Counted from the first letter of the stretch, positions 8,178-15,747 are shown. The stretch is DNA of 23,013 nucleotides from Candidatus Saccharibacteria bacterium UBA7683 (GCA_002482925.1 DLGX01000059.1:325-23337), one strand, 5' to 3'. Numbers and translations: made by a program. Notes: generated from the letters alone by a model not told the origin.

Positions 8178-11129
8178 TTAAAGATCTTCGTCTTCTTTTG
8201 AATGATGTATGAGCCCTTGTCGATCAATCGCAATCTCACCGCTGTTTAGCTGACTCTCTTGTATGGCGTCATTAACTGCAGTGTTTTGTTCAGTATTGGT
8301 ACTACGCTGACGATTATTTAGCGGAACTATCAATTCTTCTACAGGCCTGGCTGTTGGTGGAACAGGAATATTCACCGCTGATTGTTGCTGAGGCTTCTCC
8401 ACGGGCTGCATGCCTGCACTACTATGTTGGGCTGGCTGACTAAGGGTGCCGAACTGAGGCTTTGCAAAGTTTTGGGTTCCAGGTTGATGGTGCGCAGGCG
8501 ATTGACTCAGCGTAGCTGGCTTTGTAGCCATTTCCTGGCGACGCTTAGCGAGCCATTCGTCAAGGAACGAAGACGAACCCGGCTTTGGCGCCGAAGGGGC
8601 TCCTAGGGGTGCTGATTGCGATGCAGATAGACCTGGTTGAGCAGGGCTTGCACCAAATGCTGGCCTAGTACCGCTACCGAATGCAGGCCGAGGGACTTCT
8701 TGAGTCTTAAGCCTATCGAAGATTTCTTTTTCTACAATTGCCTTAGGTCTTCCGTACTTAGCTGCAGAAAGTCGCTTCAAAGCTTCACCAAGTTTAGGAT
8801 TAGGTGTGCCAAGTGGAGGCACCGTCGCCATACTGAATGGCTGAGTTGGCACGCCGTTCATAAGCATTTGGGCAGCCCAGTTATAATTTGGCATTTTAGT
8901 AAGGTCTTCGACGTCAAACACCGGAGAGAAATATTTAACCAAGAAGTCTGCATCGTTAGCACCTGTTCGCGAACCAATTACAGTACCTACGTTTCCAAAT
9001 ACCGCGTCTCGAATTTCGTCGGTAAGCTGACCGACAAACTGGTTGGCAACAATAAGACTTAAGCGATATTTTCGAGCTTCAGAAAGAATATCAGAGAATG
9101 TTTCGGTAGAAAAGTTCTGGAACTCATCAACGTAGAGCGTGAAGTCCCGACGTTCAGCTTCAGGAAGATTTGCGCGCCCCATAGCAGCCGCATAAAACTT
9201 CATAACAAAAATCATACCCAGTAGCTTGGCGTTTAACTCACCTGTTTTGCCTTTACTCAAGTTAACCAGCAGAATTTTACCCTCATCCATTACAGAACGA
9301 ATGTTGAAGCCACTTTTAGTCTGACCAATGATGTTGCGCATCATTTCGTTAGATAGGAACGCGCCGAATTTACTTACAAACCAACTCTTAACTTCACCGA
9401 ATTCGTTAGACCGCTCACTACCAGGCATTTCCTTAAGCCAGAAGTCTAGCACCGTCTGATCCGTAACATACTTTAGTTTTTGATTAACGTAGGCTTTGTC
9501 GTTAAACAACTTAGGAATATCAACAAATGTTCCACCATCTGGCCCTGCCATAACTGTAAGTGCCGCATTACGAAACAGGTGTTCGTAACGAGGGCCAATG
9601 ATACCTTGTCGTTGCGGATCATACAACTTATAGAGCATGTTTATAGCTTCTTGTATCAAGAAGTCCCGTTGTTCTTTGTACTGGAACTCGAAGAGGTTAA
9701 GGCCTACGGGGAAATCCATTTCACCTGGCGCAAAATAGATAATGTCTTCTGTGCGTTCCTTTGGAACCATACTCATAAGGTTTTCGACTGCGTCTCCGTG
9801 CGGATCAATAAAGGCAAATCCTTTGCCATCAATCATGTCTTGAAGTGCAAGGTTTTCCAGCATGACTGTTTTACCAGTACCGGTTTGCCCGATAATGTAC
9901 ATATGCCTGCGTCTATCATTGTCGGTAAGTCTGATTTCTTTTTTGGTTCCCCTAAACACGTTGTAGCCAAGTAATAAGCCTCGTTCCGGAAGATTAGTTG
10001 GACCATCAACTTGTTTTGAAGACTGACGTTGTAGCTGAGAAGTAGGCGTGTTCTTTTGATCTGGAAAATGAAAGATTGTTGCAAGTTCTACACTGTTTAA
10101 AATGTTCTTGTTAATTTCGGGTGGGAAAAATCGGAATATAAATGCTGTAACGAAGCTTTCTATGACTTTGGCAGGAGTAAATTTAAAACCGTTTCTTCCC
10201 GGGGCATCGAATAACGAAAATGCAGCCACCATATTACTTAGTATTGCCTGGGAACGAACCGAAGTATTAGAAGAAGCAACGAGACGCACTAGGACTTCGT
10301 AGCCTGGGTGACGGGTCTTTTCTTCAATCGCATCAACTTTTGCCTGCTCAAGGCTAGAAAGTTGTTTATCTTCAGATTTTGTTTCACTAACCTCAGGTGG
10401 TTTCCAGAGTGCCCCGCCAAGACCTTTCAGACTAAGACTAGTCCCGCCTTTTTTGCCTTTATTCTTTTTAATGTTCCCAGCTGCGGCAAGTGCATTCTTA
10501 GTCCAACCTTCATGCGCAGGGCGTATAAGAATCTGAATCCCAGCGCCATCATCCTTAGTAAGGCTGGCCAGTGAATTAAGTATCGACTGCATAGAATCAC
10601 GCTTAGTTTCTTGAAACGTGGCAATAGGATTTACGTAATCTTTCTTTAATACCAATTCACCGCCTATCGTTCCTGAAATTCTACCGATATTACTGAAAAT
10701 ATTGTGTTCTTCAACTTCTTCAAGTCGAGCTGTTGGATATGCGCTCGTAATTGCTTGCTCAACAACTGAAACCAGCGCTACTGGTACGGCAGCATAGTAA
10801 TTAACAACACCTCGCGCAGCGATTATTTCAAATGCGATATGCCTCTGACCATAAAATTTACTTTTGAACCCCTTGGTTACCGTACTTGCAATAATGTTAT
10901 ACAGAACTTGGGCTTTTGAAATCGTCTCTTCCGTAACATCACGCGCATCACGACCGTTTCCTTGAATATCGTCGCTTATAGGCGGGAGATGAATTAGCAA
11001 AGGAACCATCTTAAGGCCGCGTTCATAGTTTTTTGCTTCCCGTAAAATTTTTCTATAGTACATATATACACCACCGCCAATAGCAGCGGCCAGAATGATC
11101 AATCCCCCAAGAATAATAAGTGCTTGCAT
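8178..11129 (-). CDS. Orphan VirD4/TraD-like type IV secretion ATPase
   Basis: A 983-residue membrane-anchored ATPase of the TraG/TraD/VirD4 (FtsK/HerA-like) superfamily. One N-terminal helix (3-24) is followed by an alpha/beta region, Walker A GQTGTGKT (414-421), FIDPHGDA (440-447), Walker B LYVDEFQNF (665-673) and a sensor-like ANQFVGQL. The last ~170 residues are Pro/Gln/Ser-rich and look disordered. In conjugation such proteins couple DNA or protein substrates to a transfer channel; no relaxase, VirB4 or pilus gene is in this window, so transport of DNA during uptake or a resident secretion role are both possible. It is preceded by the small gene at 11136-11558 with a 6-nt gap and is convergent with the His-rich gene, with 6 nt between the stops. 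Confidence 0.88.
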   Translation of the reverse strand: MQALIILGGLIILAAAIGGGVYMYYRKILREAKNYERGLKMVPLLIHLPPISDDIQGNGRDARDVTEETISKAQVLYNIIASTVTKGFKSKFYGQRHIAFEIIAARGVVNYYAAVPVALVSVVEQAITSAYPTARLEEVEEHNIFSNIGRISGTIGGELVLKKDYVNPIATFQETKRDSMQSILNSLASLTKDDGAGIQILIRPAHEGWTKNALAAAGNIKKNKGKKGGTSLSLKGLGGALWKPPEVSETKSEDKQLSSLEQAKVDAIEEKTRHPGYEVLVRLVASSNTSVRSQAILSNMVAAFSLFDAPGRNGFKFTPAKVIESFVTAFIFRFFPPEINKNILNSVELATIFHFPDQKNTPTSQLQRQSSKQVDGPTNLPERGLLLGYNVFRGTKKEIRLTDNDRRRHMYIIGQTGTGKTVMLENLALQDMIDGKGFAFIDPHGDAVENLMSMVPKERTEDIIYFAPGEMDFPVGLNLFEFQYKEQRDFLIQEAINMLYKLYDPQRQGIIGPRYEHLFRNAALTVMAGPDGGTFVDIPKLFNDKAYVNQKLKYVTDQTVLDFWLKEMPGSERSNEFGEVKSWFVSKFGAFLSNEMMRNIIGQTKSGFNIRSVMDEGKILLVNLSKGKTGELNAKLLGMIFVMKFYAAAMGRANLPEAERRDFTLYVDEFQNFSTETFSDILSEARKYRLSLIVANQFVGQLTDEIRDAVFGNVGTVIGSRTGANDADFLVKYFSPVFDVEDLTKMPNYNWAAQMLMNGVPTQPFSMATVPPLGTPNPKLGEALKRLSAAKYGRPKAIVEKEIFDRLKTQEVPRPAFGSGTRPAFGASPAQPGLSASQSAPLGAPSAPKPGSSSFLDEWLAKRRQEMATKPATLSQSPAHHQPGTQNFAKPQFGTLSQPAQHSSAGMQPVEKPQQQSAVNIPVPPTARPVEELIVPLNNRQRSTNTEQNTAVNDAIQESQLNSGEIAIDRQGLIHHSKEDEDL

Positions 11130-11135
11130 ATGTTG

Positions 11136-11558
11136 CTACTCTGGAAGCTTTAACTGTTTATTATACCGTTTCATCAAATAGTCGGCCTGAAGCTTGCTCA
11201 CCTCTTTCTCTTGCTGATAAGGATCTTCTTTGGTGGCATTAACAATCTTCTTTGCTTTATCTACCCACTCTTTTTCGATTACATCCACATCATCTGCTAT
11301 AAGCGGATCGTCCGCTGGAATACCGTCAGTAGTCTGTACAGGAACTGGCGCTAGTGGTGCATCATTTGTAACAGGCTGAGCAGGCATAGTAGTTGTTTGA
11401 ACTGGCGCAGATTGAGGTATACCTTCTTTTGGTTGTTCAGGAGCAGTATTTGGAGCGGTCTCCATAGACTGTGGTGCACTCACAGGCACTCCAGTATTAA
11501 ATTCCTGAGTTTGAGGCATGCTATTTGGAGCAGTTGGTTCTGGTAATATTGGTTCCAT
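11136..11558 (-). CDS. Pro/Gln/Thr-rich small protein, function unknown
   Basis: Not recognised, 140 residues. The first ~85 residues are low-complexity and rich in Pro, Gln, Thr and Ala (probably disordered). The C-terminal ~55 residues are charged and predicted helical, containing EKEWVDKAKKIVNATKED and LMKRYNKQLKLPE. No membrane helix or signal peptide. It lies 6 nt upstream of the TraD-like ATPase gene and is likely co-transcribed with it, so it may be an accessory or substrate-binding partner; its Pro/Gln-rich composition echoes the tail of that ATPase. No Shine-Dalgarno is visible; a -10 box TATACT lies only 12 nt before the ATG, so the mRNA may be nearly leaderless. Confidence 0.72.
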   Translation of the reverse strand: MEPILPEPTAPNSMPQTQEFNTGVPVSAPQSMETAPNTAPEQPKEGIPQSAPVQTTTMPAQPVTNDAPLAPVPVQTTDGIPADDPLIADDVDVIEKEWVDKAKKIVNATKEDPYQQEKEVSKLQADYLMKRYNKQLKLPE

Positions 11559-11570
11559 ATCTTATAGAGA

Positions 11571-11576
11571 AGTATA
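11571..11576 (-). promoter_or_regulatory. -10 box before the 11558 gene (near-leaderless start)
   Basis: Minus-strand TATACT (11576-11571) would start transcription about 6 nt before the ATG at 11558. The -35 region is weak (TGCCCA-like at about 17-bp spacing). Confidence 0.35.
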
Positions 11577-11601
11577 CCAAACTATGCTCGCCGTGGGCAG
11601 T

Positions 11602-11997
11602 CTAAAACCTACGAAGTAAGTAGAAGTTTAGCAGAAATTCAAACACAAGCACAAGCGTGACATCTATAACCTGAAGTTGTCGAAGTGTTTTTAAGCCAAT
11701 CAAAAAAACTATTCCAGCCGCGAGCGCCACACCTGTATAGAGCACTCTTAGCCAGGAAAACTTTTTAGACAACCGTCTTTCTATTAGTCTGAGCACAGTT
11801 ATTGAGCCTAGAAGCGCGAACAAAAATGTTAGCAACAAAAACGTTAGAACAATTAACGGACCGCCTTGACCGGGATCTTTAGTGAAAACAATTATAGATA
11901 ATGACAGTACCGTTGCCAACACACCGACAAGCAGTAGCTTGACGCTCGAATTAGGCTTACTGTCGGTAATAGAGTCGTTTTCAATATCTTCGTTCAT
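11602..11997 (-). CDS. Four-TM small membrane protein, function unknown
   Basis: Not recognised, 131 residues. A polar N-terminus of ~18 residues is followed by four hydrophobic helices at about 19-39, 47-70, 84-104 and 109-127, with a basic loop RLIERRLSKKF between helices 2 and 3 and a C-terminal LLRRF, compatible with both ends in the cytoplasm. There is only a weak Shine-Dalgarno (AGAG). A stem-loop followed by six Ts ends just 30 nt before the ATG on the same strand, so expression is either by readthrough of that terminator or from an unseen start; this suggests attenuation control. The downstream gene (11558) appears to have its own -10 box. Confidence 0.75.
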   Translation of the reverse strand: MNEDIENDSITDSKPNSSVKLLLVGVLATVLSLSIIVFTKDPGQGGPLIVLTFLLLTFLFALLGSITVLRLIERRLSKKFSWLRVLYTGVALAAGIVFLIGLKTLRQLQVIDVTLVLVFEFLLNFYLLRRF

Positions 11998-12024
11998 AGC
12001 TCTATTGAAGCAGAAAAAAAGAAA

Positions 12025-12218
12025 ACAAAAAAGCTAGAGTAACAAAACCGCCAACTTAATTACTTTTGTAGCGCTTGTATACTCTAGCAGTGACTGACCG
12101 CTCTCAATAAAGAGAGCGTTAACGCTGTGCTAGACAGCTAAATTTGTGGAAGGTGCTGCTCTTTCGAGCTAAATTAAGCATAGCAATATATATTTATAAG
12201 CACAAGTGTTATTTTGTT
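12025..12218 (-). ncRNA. Candidate structured leader RNA / attenuator upstream of the four-TM gene
   Basis: On the minus strand the region folds as successive hairpins: GCTC-GAAA-GAGC with a GNRA loop (12169-12158), GCTGT-CTAGC-ACAGC (12138-12124), CGCTCTC-TTTATT-GAGAGCG (12118-12099) and a final stem-loop with a T-run (12088-12027). The loop CTAGC of the second hairpin is complementary to GCTAG in the 5' arm of the terminator, giving a possible alternative pairing. A -35/-10 pair at 12225-12253 could start it. No known riboswitch family is recognised. It may be a cis-acting leader for the 11602-11997 gene or a separate ncRNA; boundaries are estimates. Confidence 0.45.
12027..12088 (-). terminator. 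Intrinsic terminator/attenuator before the four-TM gene
   Basis: Minus-strand GCTAGAGTA (12088-12080) pairs perfectly with TACTCTAGC (12041-12033), and inside it ACAAAA (12069-12064) pairs with TTTTGT (12047-12042), leaving a 10-nt bulge and a 16-nt loop. TTTTTTG follows at 12032-12026, then more T-rich sequence. The ATG of the next gene is at 11997. Confidence 0.6.
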
Positions 12219-12224
12219 GTAATA

Positions 12225-12253
12225 AATATAACGATTATCTGTTATTATATCAA
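12225..12253 (-). promoter_or_regulatory. Candidate promoter of the leader RNA
   Basis: Minus-strand TTGATA (12253-12248), 17-bp spacer, TATATT (12230-12225). The surrounding sequence is so AT-rich that chance matches are likely; a second pair, TTGTGC-17-TATGCT, sits closer to the first hairpin. Confidence 0.35.
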
Positions 12254-12891
12254 GTTTACTGTTGTTATATTCACATATTTATTCAACTTTCATCTTAAAA
12301 TTTGCAAATTAATGCCATATTTTTAGTAGTTTGCATAGTCATAACTGCTCTGGCCAACGAATAAACTACCTAGTGGATTAAGATGGACGGGTTCAGGCTT
12401 TATAGATTCTAATGGTTGGCTTTTTGTAGTTCTTGGTTAGATAAATAACCATACACTATACAATTACAATTTGGTTTAACCTCAAAACCCAAAGAACTTA
12501 TAAACGAACTTCCCCGCGCTCTTCGCACAAATACAAATGGAGTTAAAAATTGTGTTTGTTCAATAACTGCGAGCAAGCAAAACATGCAGTGTCTTTTAAG
12601 CTATAGGCTGAACCATTTTTACTTAAAAGCATGAACCCCTGTATTGTGCTTGGAAAGCTTTGCGCTTTCGTTCAATAAAATCATTAAGTACCTATGTCCT
12701 AACGAGCAAAAAGTGATGGCTGAAAACTCTACTAGAATCGATAGGATATTATTTGGGTCAGCCCTGCCTATTCCTACGAATACACTATGGAAACGTGTGT
12801 AGATCTCAGCAAATTATCATCGATAAAGATTGTATGCGGTTTACTTTAAAAAGATTGTGGATAACTTTATTAATTTCATGTATTTTATGTG
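12254..12891. other. Long AT-rich non-coding stretch with several inverted repeats
   Basis: No credible gene: open frames are short, lack Shine-Dalgarno sites and have odd composition. Visible structure includes GCCAAC/GTTGGC (12353-12358 and 12415-12420) followed by TTTTT, with inner GAAT/ATTC, CTA/TAG and CCT/AGG pairings; TGGTTA/TAACCA (12434-12451); CTTTTAAG/CTTAAAAG (12593-12600 and 12622-12629); and GGCTGA/TCAGCC (12718-12723 and 12758-12763). A perfect DnaA-box sequence TGTGGATAA is at 12856-12864. It may hold one or more unrecognised RNAs or a decayed gene. Confidence 0.5.
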
Positions 12892-12920
12892 TTGACATAA
12901 GCTTTTAGAGCGCCTATTAT
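12892..12920 (+). promoter_or_regulatory. Near-consensus promoter of a small RNA upstream of comM
   Basis: TTGACA (12892-12897), 17-bp spacer, TATTAT (12915-12920): the closest match to the sigma-70 consensus in the window. Predicted start about 12927. Confidence 0.8.
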
Positions 12921-12926
12921 GATAGT

Positions 12927-13007
12927 GGCACTTGAATAAAAAAAGTGCTCAAAACAAAAAGATAAACCCTTGAAACAACGGCTCCTCGCAGGCCGTTGTT
13001 TTCTTTT
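12927..13007 (+). ncRNA. Candidate ~80-nt small RNA (or comM leader)
   Basis: A complete small transcription unit: strong promoter, then a first hairpin GCACTT/AAGTGC with a 9-nt loop (12928-12948), an A-rich single-stranded linker of about 24 nt, and a terminator hairpin. There is no ORF with a ribosome binding site. It could be a trans-acting sRNA whose A-rich linker is exposed, or a terminated leader of comM, which begins 39 nt after the terminator. No RNA family is recognised. Confidence 0.55.
12973..13007 (+). terminator. Intrinsic terminator of the small RNA
   Basis: AAACAACGGC (12973-12982) pairs perfectly with GCCGTTGTTT (12992-13001) around a 9-nt loop, followed by TCTTTTAT. Confidence 0.8.
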
Positions 13008-13023
13008 ATCAATCTGTTATTAT
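12996..13023 (+). promoter_or_regulatory. Candidate comM promoter
   Basis: TTGTTT (12996-13001), 16-bp spacer, TATTAT (13018-13023), predicting a start near 13030 and a short leader with AAAGGGG before the comM ATG. The -35 box lies in the 3' arm and T-tract of the sRNA terminator. Confidence 0.45.
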
Positions 13024-13045
13024 AGTCGTAGTAAAGGGGCAAACT

Positions 13046-14557
13046 ATGGTAACAGCAAAAGTGTATTCAGCTGCGAATGTTGGGTTCGAGGGTCGTGTAA
13101 TTGAAATTGAGTGCGATACAACAAATGGTTTACCAGGCATGGTAATAGTAGGCCTTGCCAACAAGGCGATCGACGAAGCAAAGGAACGAATGCGTAGCAG
13201 TATAAAGAATTCTGAGCTCGTAGTTCCCCGAAAAAGAATTACTCTAAACCTAGCACCTGCCGACCTACCGAAAGACGGCACATGCTACGATCTTCCAATG
13301 GCAATTGCGGTACTTGCAGCTAGCAAACAAATCAAAACTGACTTATTAAAAGATTCGTTATTTGTAGGTGAGCTTTCACTCGATGGATTACTTAGGCCGG
13401 TGAAAGGAATCATTACACACACTGAAGCTGCAAAACGCAGTGGATTCAAAAGAATGTTCGTTCCCCATGCGAGCGCTACGCAAGCAGCGCTTATAGAAGG
13501 GATAGAAGTCGTGCCGGTGGTATCACTTAAACAACTATGTGCACACTTGAACGATCTAAAGAAACTGTCGATACAACCAAAAACAGAGGTAATTACTAAA
13601 AAATCTAGAAAATCAGTAGATTTTTCAGATATATACGGCCAAATACATGCAAAACGTGCCCTAGAGATTGCAGTAGCTGGGCACCACAATATTCTTTTAA
13701 GTGGTCCTCCAGGGGCAGGTAAAACCATGATGGCGCGAGCACTCCTTTCAATTTTGCCAGCGCCAACAATAGAAGAGGTCATTGCAATAACAAAGCTACA
13801 CAGCCTAGCTGGTGAACTAACAGATGAAGTTCATCTTGAAAGACCATTTAGAGCTCCTCATCATACCGCAAGCAGTGTCGCACTAATTGGCGGAGGACGT
13901 AACCCAAAACCAGGAGAAATCAGTCTTGCAAATAAAGGCATTCTTTTTCTAGATGAATTTCCTGAATATACTCGTTCTTGCCTTGAAGCACTTCGCCAAC
14001 CACTGGAAGATCGGTTTGTAACTGTAGCCCGTGCAGAAGATACCATAACGTTTCCTGCAGACTTTATGCTAGTAGCAACCCAGAACCCTTGCCCGTGCGG
14101 GTACTACATGGACCCCGACCATGTATGTACCTGTACGCCGAACCAAATTAACCAATACAATAAAAAAATTTCCGGGCCACTGCTGGATAGAATTGATCTT
14201 GTGGTGCCCGTTCAAAAAGTAGAACATAAACATCTACTGCCTGACCAAAAGACCATTCATGAATCTGAAAGCGAAGTCATAGCTTCTAAAATTAGCCGTG
14301 CGCGAACCGCTCAGCATATACGTTTTGGAGTGAAAACAAAGGCGAATGCCCATATGAGCAACCGAGAAATTACAAACAAAGGCGGGCTCACTCCTGAGGC
14401 TCGAACGTTCTTAGAAACTGCCGCCCAAAAACTTGCACTGTCAGCTCGAAGTTATATGAAAGTAATCAGAGTAGCAAGAACAATAGCAGATCTAGATGGA
14501 AGCAAAGCTATTTTGAAAAGCCATATGAGTGAAGCGTTGAGTTATCGCCCCCGTTGA
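13046..14557 (+). CDS. comM: ComM/YifB family AAA+ ATPase (Mg-chelatase-like)
   Basis: A 503-residue ComM/YifB protein. In naturally competent bacteria ComM is a hexameric helicase promoting branch migration during integration of imported DNA. An N-terminal domain (1-170, with VGLANKAIDEAKERMRS and APADLPKDG) leads into the AAA+ core: Walker A GPPGAGKT (220-227), FRAPHHTAS (268-276), Walker B ILFLDEF (299-305) and the Cys-containing NPCPCGYY with further Cys at 361 and 363, then LLDRIDL and a C-terminal Mg-chelatase-type domain. Length is normal. AGGGG stands 6 nt before the ATG. It is followed at once by the infC promoter, which overlaps its stop codon. Its presence fits DNA uptake in a host-dependent organism. 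Confidence 0.95.
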   Translation: MVTAKVYSAANVGFEGRVIEIECDTTNGLPGMVIVGLANKAIDEAKERMRSSIKNSELVVPRKRITLNLAPADLPKDGTCYDLPMAIAVLAASKQIKTDLLKDSLFVGELSLDGLLRPVKGIITHTEAAKRSGFKRMFVPHASATQAALIEGIEVVPVVSLKQLCAHLNDLKKLSIQPKTEVITKKSRKSVDFSDIYGQIHAKRALEIAVAGHHNILLSGPPGAGKTMMARALLSILPAPTIEEVIAITKLHSLAGELTDEVHLERPFRAPHHTASSVALIGGGRNPKPGEISLANKGILFLDEFPEYTRSCLEALRQPLEDRFVTVARAEDTITFPADFMLVATQNPCPCGYYMDPDHVCTCTPNQINQYNKKISGPLLDRIDLVVPVQKVEHKHLLPDQKTIHESESEVIASKISRARTAQHIRFGVKTKANAHMSNREITNKGGLTPEARTFLETAAQKLALSARSYMKVIRVARTIADLDGSKAILKSHMSEALSYRPR

Positions 14558-14582
14558 CCCCTGTGAATGCTTGTGCTACACT
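14554..14582 (+). promoter_or_regulatory. infC-rpmI-rplT promoter
   Basis: TTGACC (14554-14559), 17-bp spacer, TACACT (14577-14582); predicted start about 14589 and a leader of ~38 nt. The -35 box overlaps the comM stop codon, so the operon has a promoter independent of comM. Confidence 0.75.
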
Positions 14583-14626
14583 AAAGCTAAATTGATAGTA
14601 ATAAATTAAGTAACGGAGTCATAGCC

Positions 14627-15154
14627 ATCGCTAAACAGCCACAAGTTCGCCTCAATCACGCAATTAGAGCTAACGAACTAAGAATTATCGACGAAAACGG
14701 CGACCAAGCCGGCGTTATGACACGAAGCGAAGCATTGCAGCGTGCAGAACTTGCTGGTCTAGATCTTGTAGAAGTCTCCCCTAACGCCAACCCCCCTGTT
14801 GCACGCATTGTTGACTGGGGAAAATATAACTACCAAAAGACCAAACAACTTCAAAAACAGAAGAAGATGGCCAAAACTGTAGATTTAAAACAGATTCGAC
14901 TTGGTATGAGAATTGGCGACAACGACCTTGAGATTAAAATTAACAGGGCGCGTAAGTTCTTAGAAGCTGGCCATAAGGTTAAAGTTATGTTACTCTATAG
15001 GGGTAGAGAAAATGCTCATAAAGAGCTTGGATTCACTTTATTTGAGCGAATCACTCAAAAACTCGAAGACGTTGCGGCAGTGGATCAACCAGCTCAACTC
15101 AACGGGAGAAATTTAACTATTACTTATAGGAGAGCTACCAATGCCAAAACTTAA
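14627..15154 (+). CDS. infC: Translation initiation factor IF-3 (AUC start)
   Basis: IF-3 binds the 30S subunit, prevents premature 50S joining and discriminates against non-AUG starts. The first ATG of the frame, at 14717, lies 30 codons inside the conserved N-domain, because upstream codons already encode RLNHAIRANELRIIDENGDQ, typical of IF-3. The likely start is ATC at 14627, 8 nt after GGAG (14615-14618); an in-frame ATA at 14621 is too close to it, and a stop lies at 14588-14590. This gives 175 residues, the normal size, with the N-domain, a basic linker, and a C-domain containing KQIRLGMRIGDNDLE and KVKVMLLYRGRE. A non-AUG start is how IF-3 autoregulates in other bacteria (AUU in E. coli). 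It overlaps rpmI by 14 nt. Confidence 0.93.
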   Translation: MAKQPQVRLNHAIRANELRIIDENGDQAGVMTRSEALQRAELAGLDLVEVSPNANPPVARIVDWGKYNYQKTKQLQKQKKMAKTVDLKQIRLGMRIGDNDLEIKINRARKFLEAGHKVKVMLLYRGRENAHKELGFTLFERITQKLEDVAAVDQPAQLNGRNLTITYRRATNAKT

Positions 15155-15335
15155 AACCCATAAAGGGACTGCAAAACGTGTACGTACTTCAGGAACTGGA
15201 AAACTTATTCGTGAACGCGCCTTTAAGAACCACCTACTTGCTAAGAAATCAGCAAGCCGAAAACGTAACAACGCTAGTGGTCAGAGCGTAAGCGCGGGTG
15301 ATACCAAAAGCGTAAAACGAGCACTTGGTGCTTAA
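15141..15335 (+). CDS. rpmI: 50S ribosomal protein L35
   Basis: L35, 64 residues, opening with the family signature PKLKTHKGTAKRV and running as a basic, Ala/Lys/Arg-rich small protein through the characteristic NHLLAKKSASRKRN. AGGAG lies 7 nt before the ATG inside the end of infC, which it overlaps by 14 nt, so translation is probably coupled. It is the middle gene of the conserved infC-rpmI-rplT operon. Confidence 0.97.
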   Translation: MPKLKTHKGTAKRVRTSGTGKLIRERAFKNHLLAKKSASRKRNNASGQSVSAGDTKSVKRALGA

Positions 15336-15357
15336 CAAGAAGATCTAAGGAGAAATC

Positions 15358-15696
15358 ATGCGAGTTAAACGAGGTGTTACAAGCCACCAAAAACATAAGA
15401 AGGTAATGAAGCAAACAAAAGGCATGCAACACGCACGCCGTAGTTCTATTAAACTTGGTCGTCAAGGTGTAATTAGGGCGTTACAGTACGCATACCGCGA
15501 TCGACGCAACAAAAAGCGTGATCTACGAGGTCTTTGGATTACTCGTATCAACGCAGCGGTGCGCGAACATGGCGTAACCTACAGCGCATTTACTGCTAGC
15601 CTTAAAAAGAACAATGTAGAACTTGACCGTAAAATCTTAAGCGAACTTGCAGTTAATCACCCTGCAGCTATTGAAGCATTAGTAAAACTTAAATAA
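15358..15696 (+). CDS. rplT: 50S ribosomal protein L20
   Basis: L20, 112 residues, an early 23S assembly protein. The basic N-terminal helix (MRVKRGVTSHQKHKKVMKQ) and the RRNKKRDLRGLWITRINAA block are typical; a shorter ARRSSIKLG replaces the common form. AAGGAG precedes the ATG by 6 nt. It closes the infC operon and is followed by a strong bidirectional terminator. In other bacteria L20 represses its own operon by binding an mRNA site; no such site was identified in the short leader here. Confidence 0.97.
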   Translation: MRVKRGVTSHQKHKKVMKQTKGMQHARRSSIKLGRQGVIRALQYAYRDRRNKKRDLRGLWITRINAAVREHGVTYSAFTASLKKNNVELDRKILSELAVNHPAAIEALVKLK

Positions 15697-15711
15697 TTCT
15701 ACTGTTTCCCA

Positions 15712-15745
15712 TTAAAAAATCTCCTCAAGTAAGGAGATTTTTTAA
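15712..15745. terminator. Bidirectional terminator between rplT and rnpB
   Basis: A perfect 14-bp stem with a 6-nt loop (arms 15712-15725 and 15732-15745). The A-run on the left and T-run on the right make it work for rplT on the plus strand and rnpB on the minus strand. Confidence 0.9.
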
Positions 15746-15747
15746 TG

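Noticed and set aside
8382..10624. Several open frames of 65-165 codons opposite or out of frame with the TraD-like gene
   Set aside because: Shadows of the 983-residue gene, without ribosome binding sites or recognisable domains.
12144..12326. 60-residue hydrophobic open frame in the intergenic region
   Set aside because: AT-driven Ile/Tyr/Phe/Lys composition, no ribosome binding site, and overlap with the RNA hairpins of the opposite strand.
12300..12850. tmRNA or SRP RNA
   Set aside because: No tRNA-like ends with a TTCGA T-loop, no tag-peptide frame, and no SRP core motif were seen on either strand.
12856..12864. Perfect DnaA box as evidence for the replication origin
   Set aside because: Only one box was found, with no cluster, no dnaA/dnaN nearby and no strand switch typical of an origin.
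12867..12900. Possible dif recombination site
   Set aside because: Only a loose resemblance to XerC/XerD arms; the central spacing and one arm do not fit.
14717..14719. ATG as the start of infC
   Set aside because: It would remove conserved IF-3 N-domain residues, and it has no Shine-Dalgarno, whereas ATC at 14627 has one.
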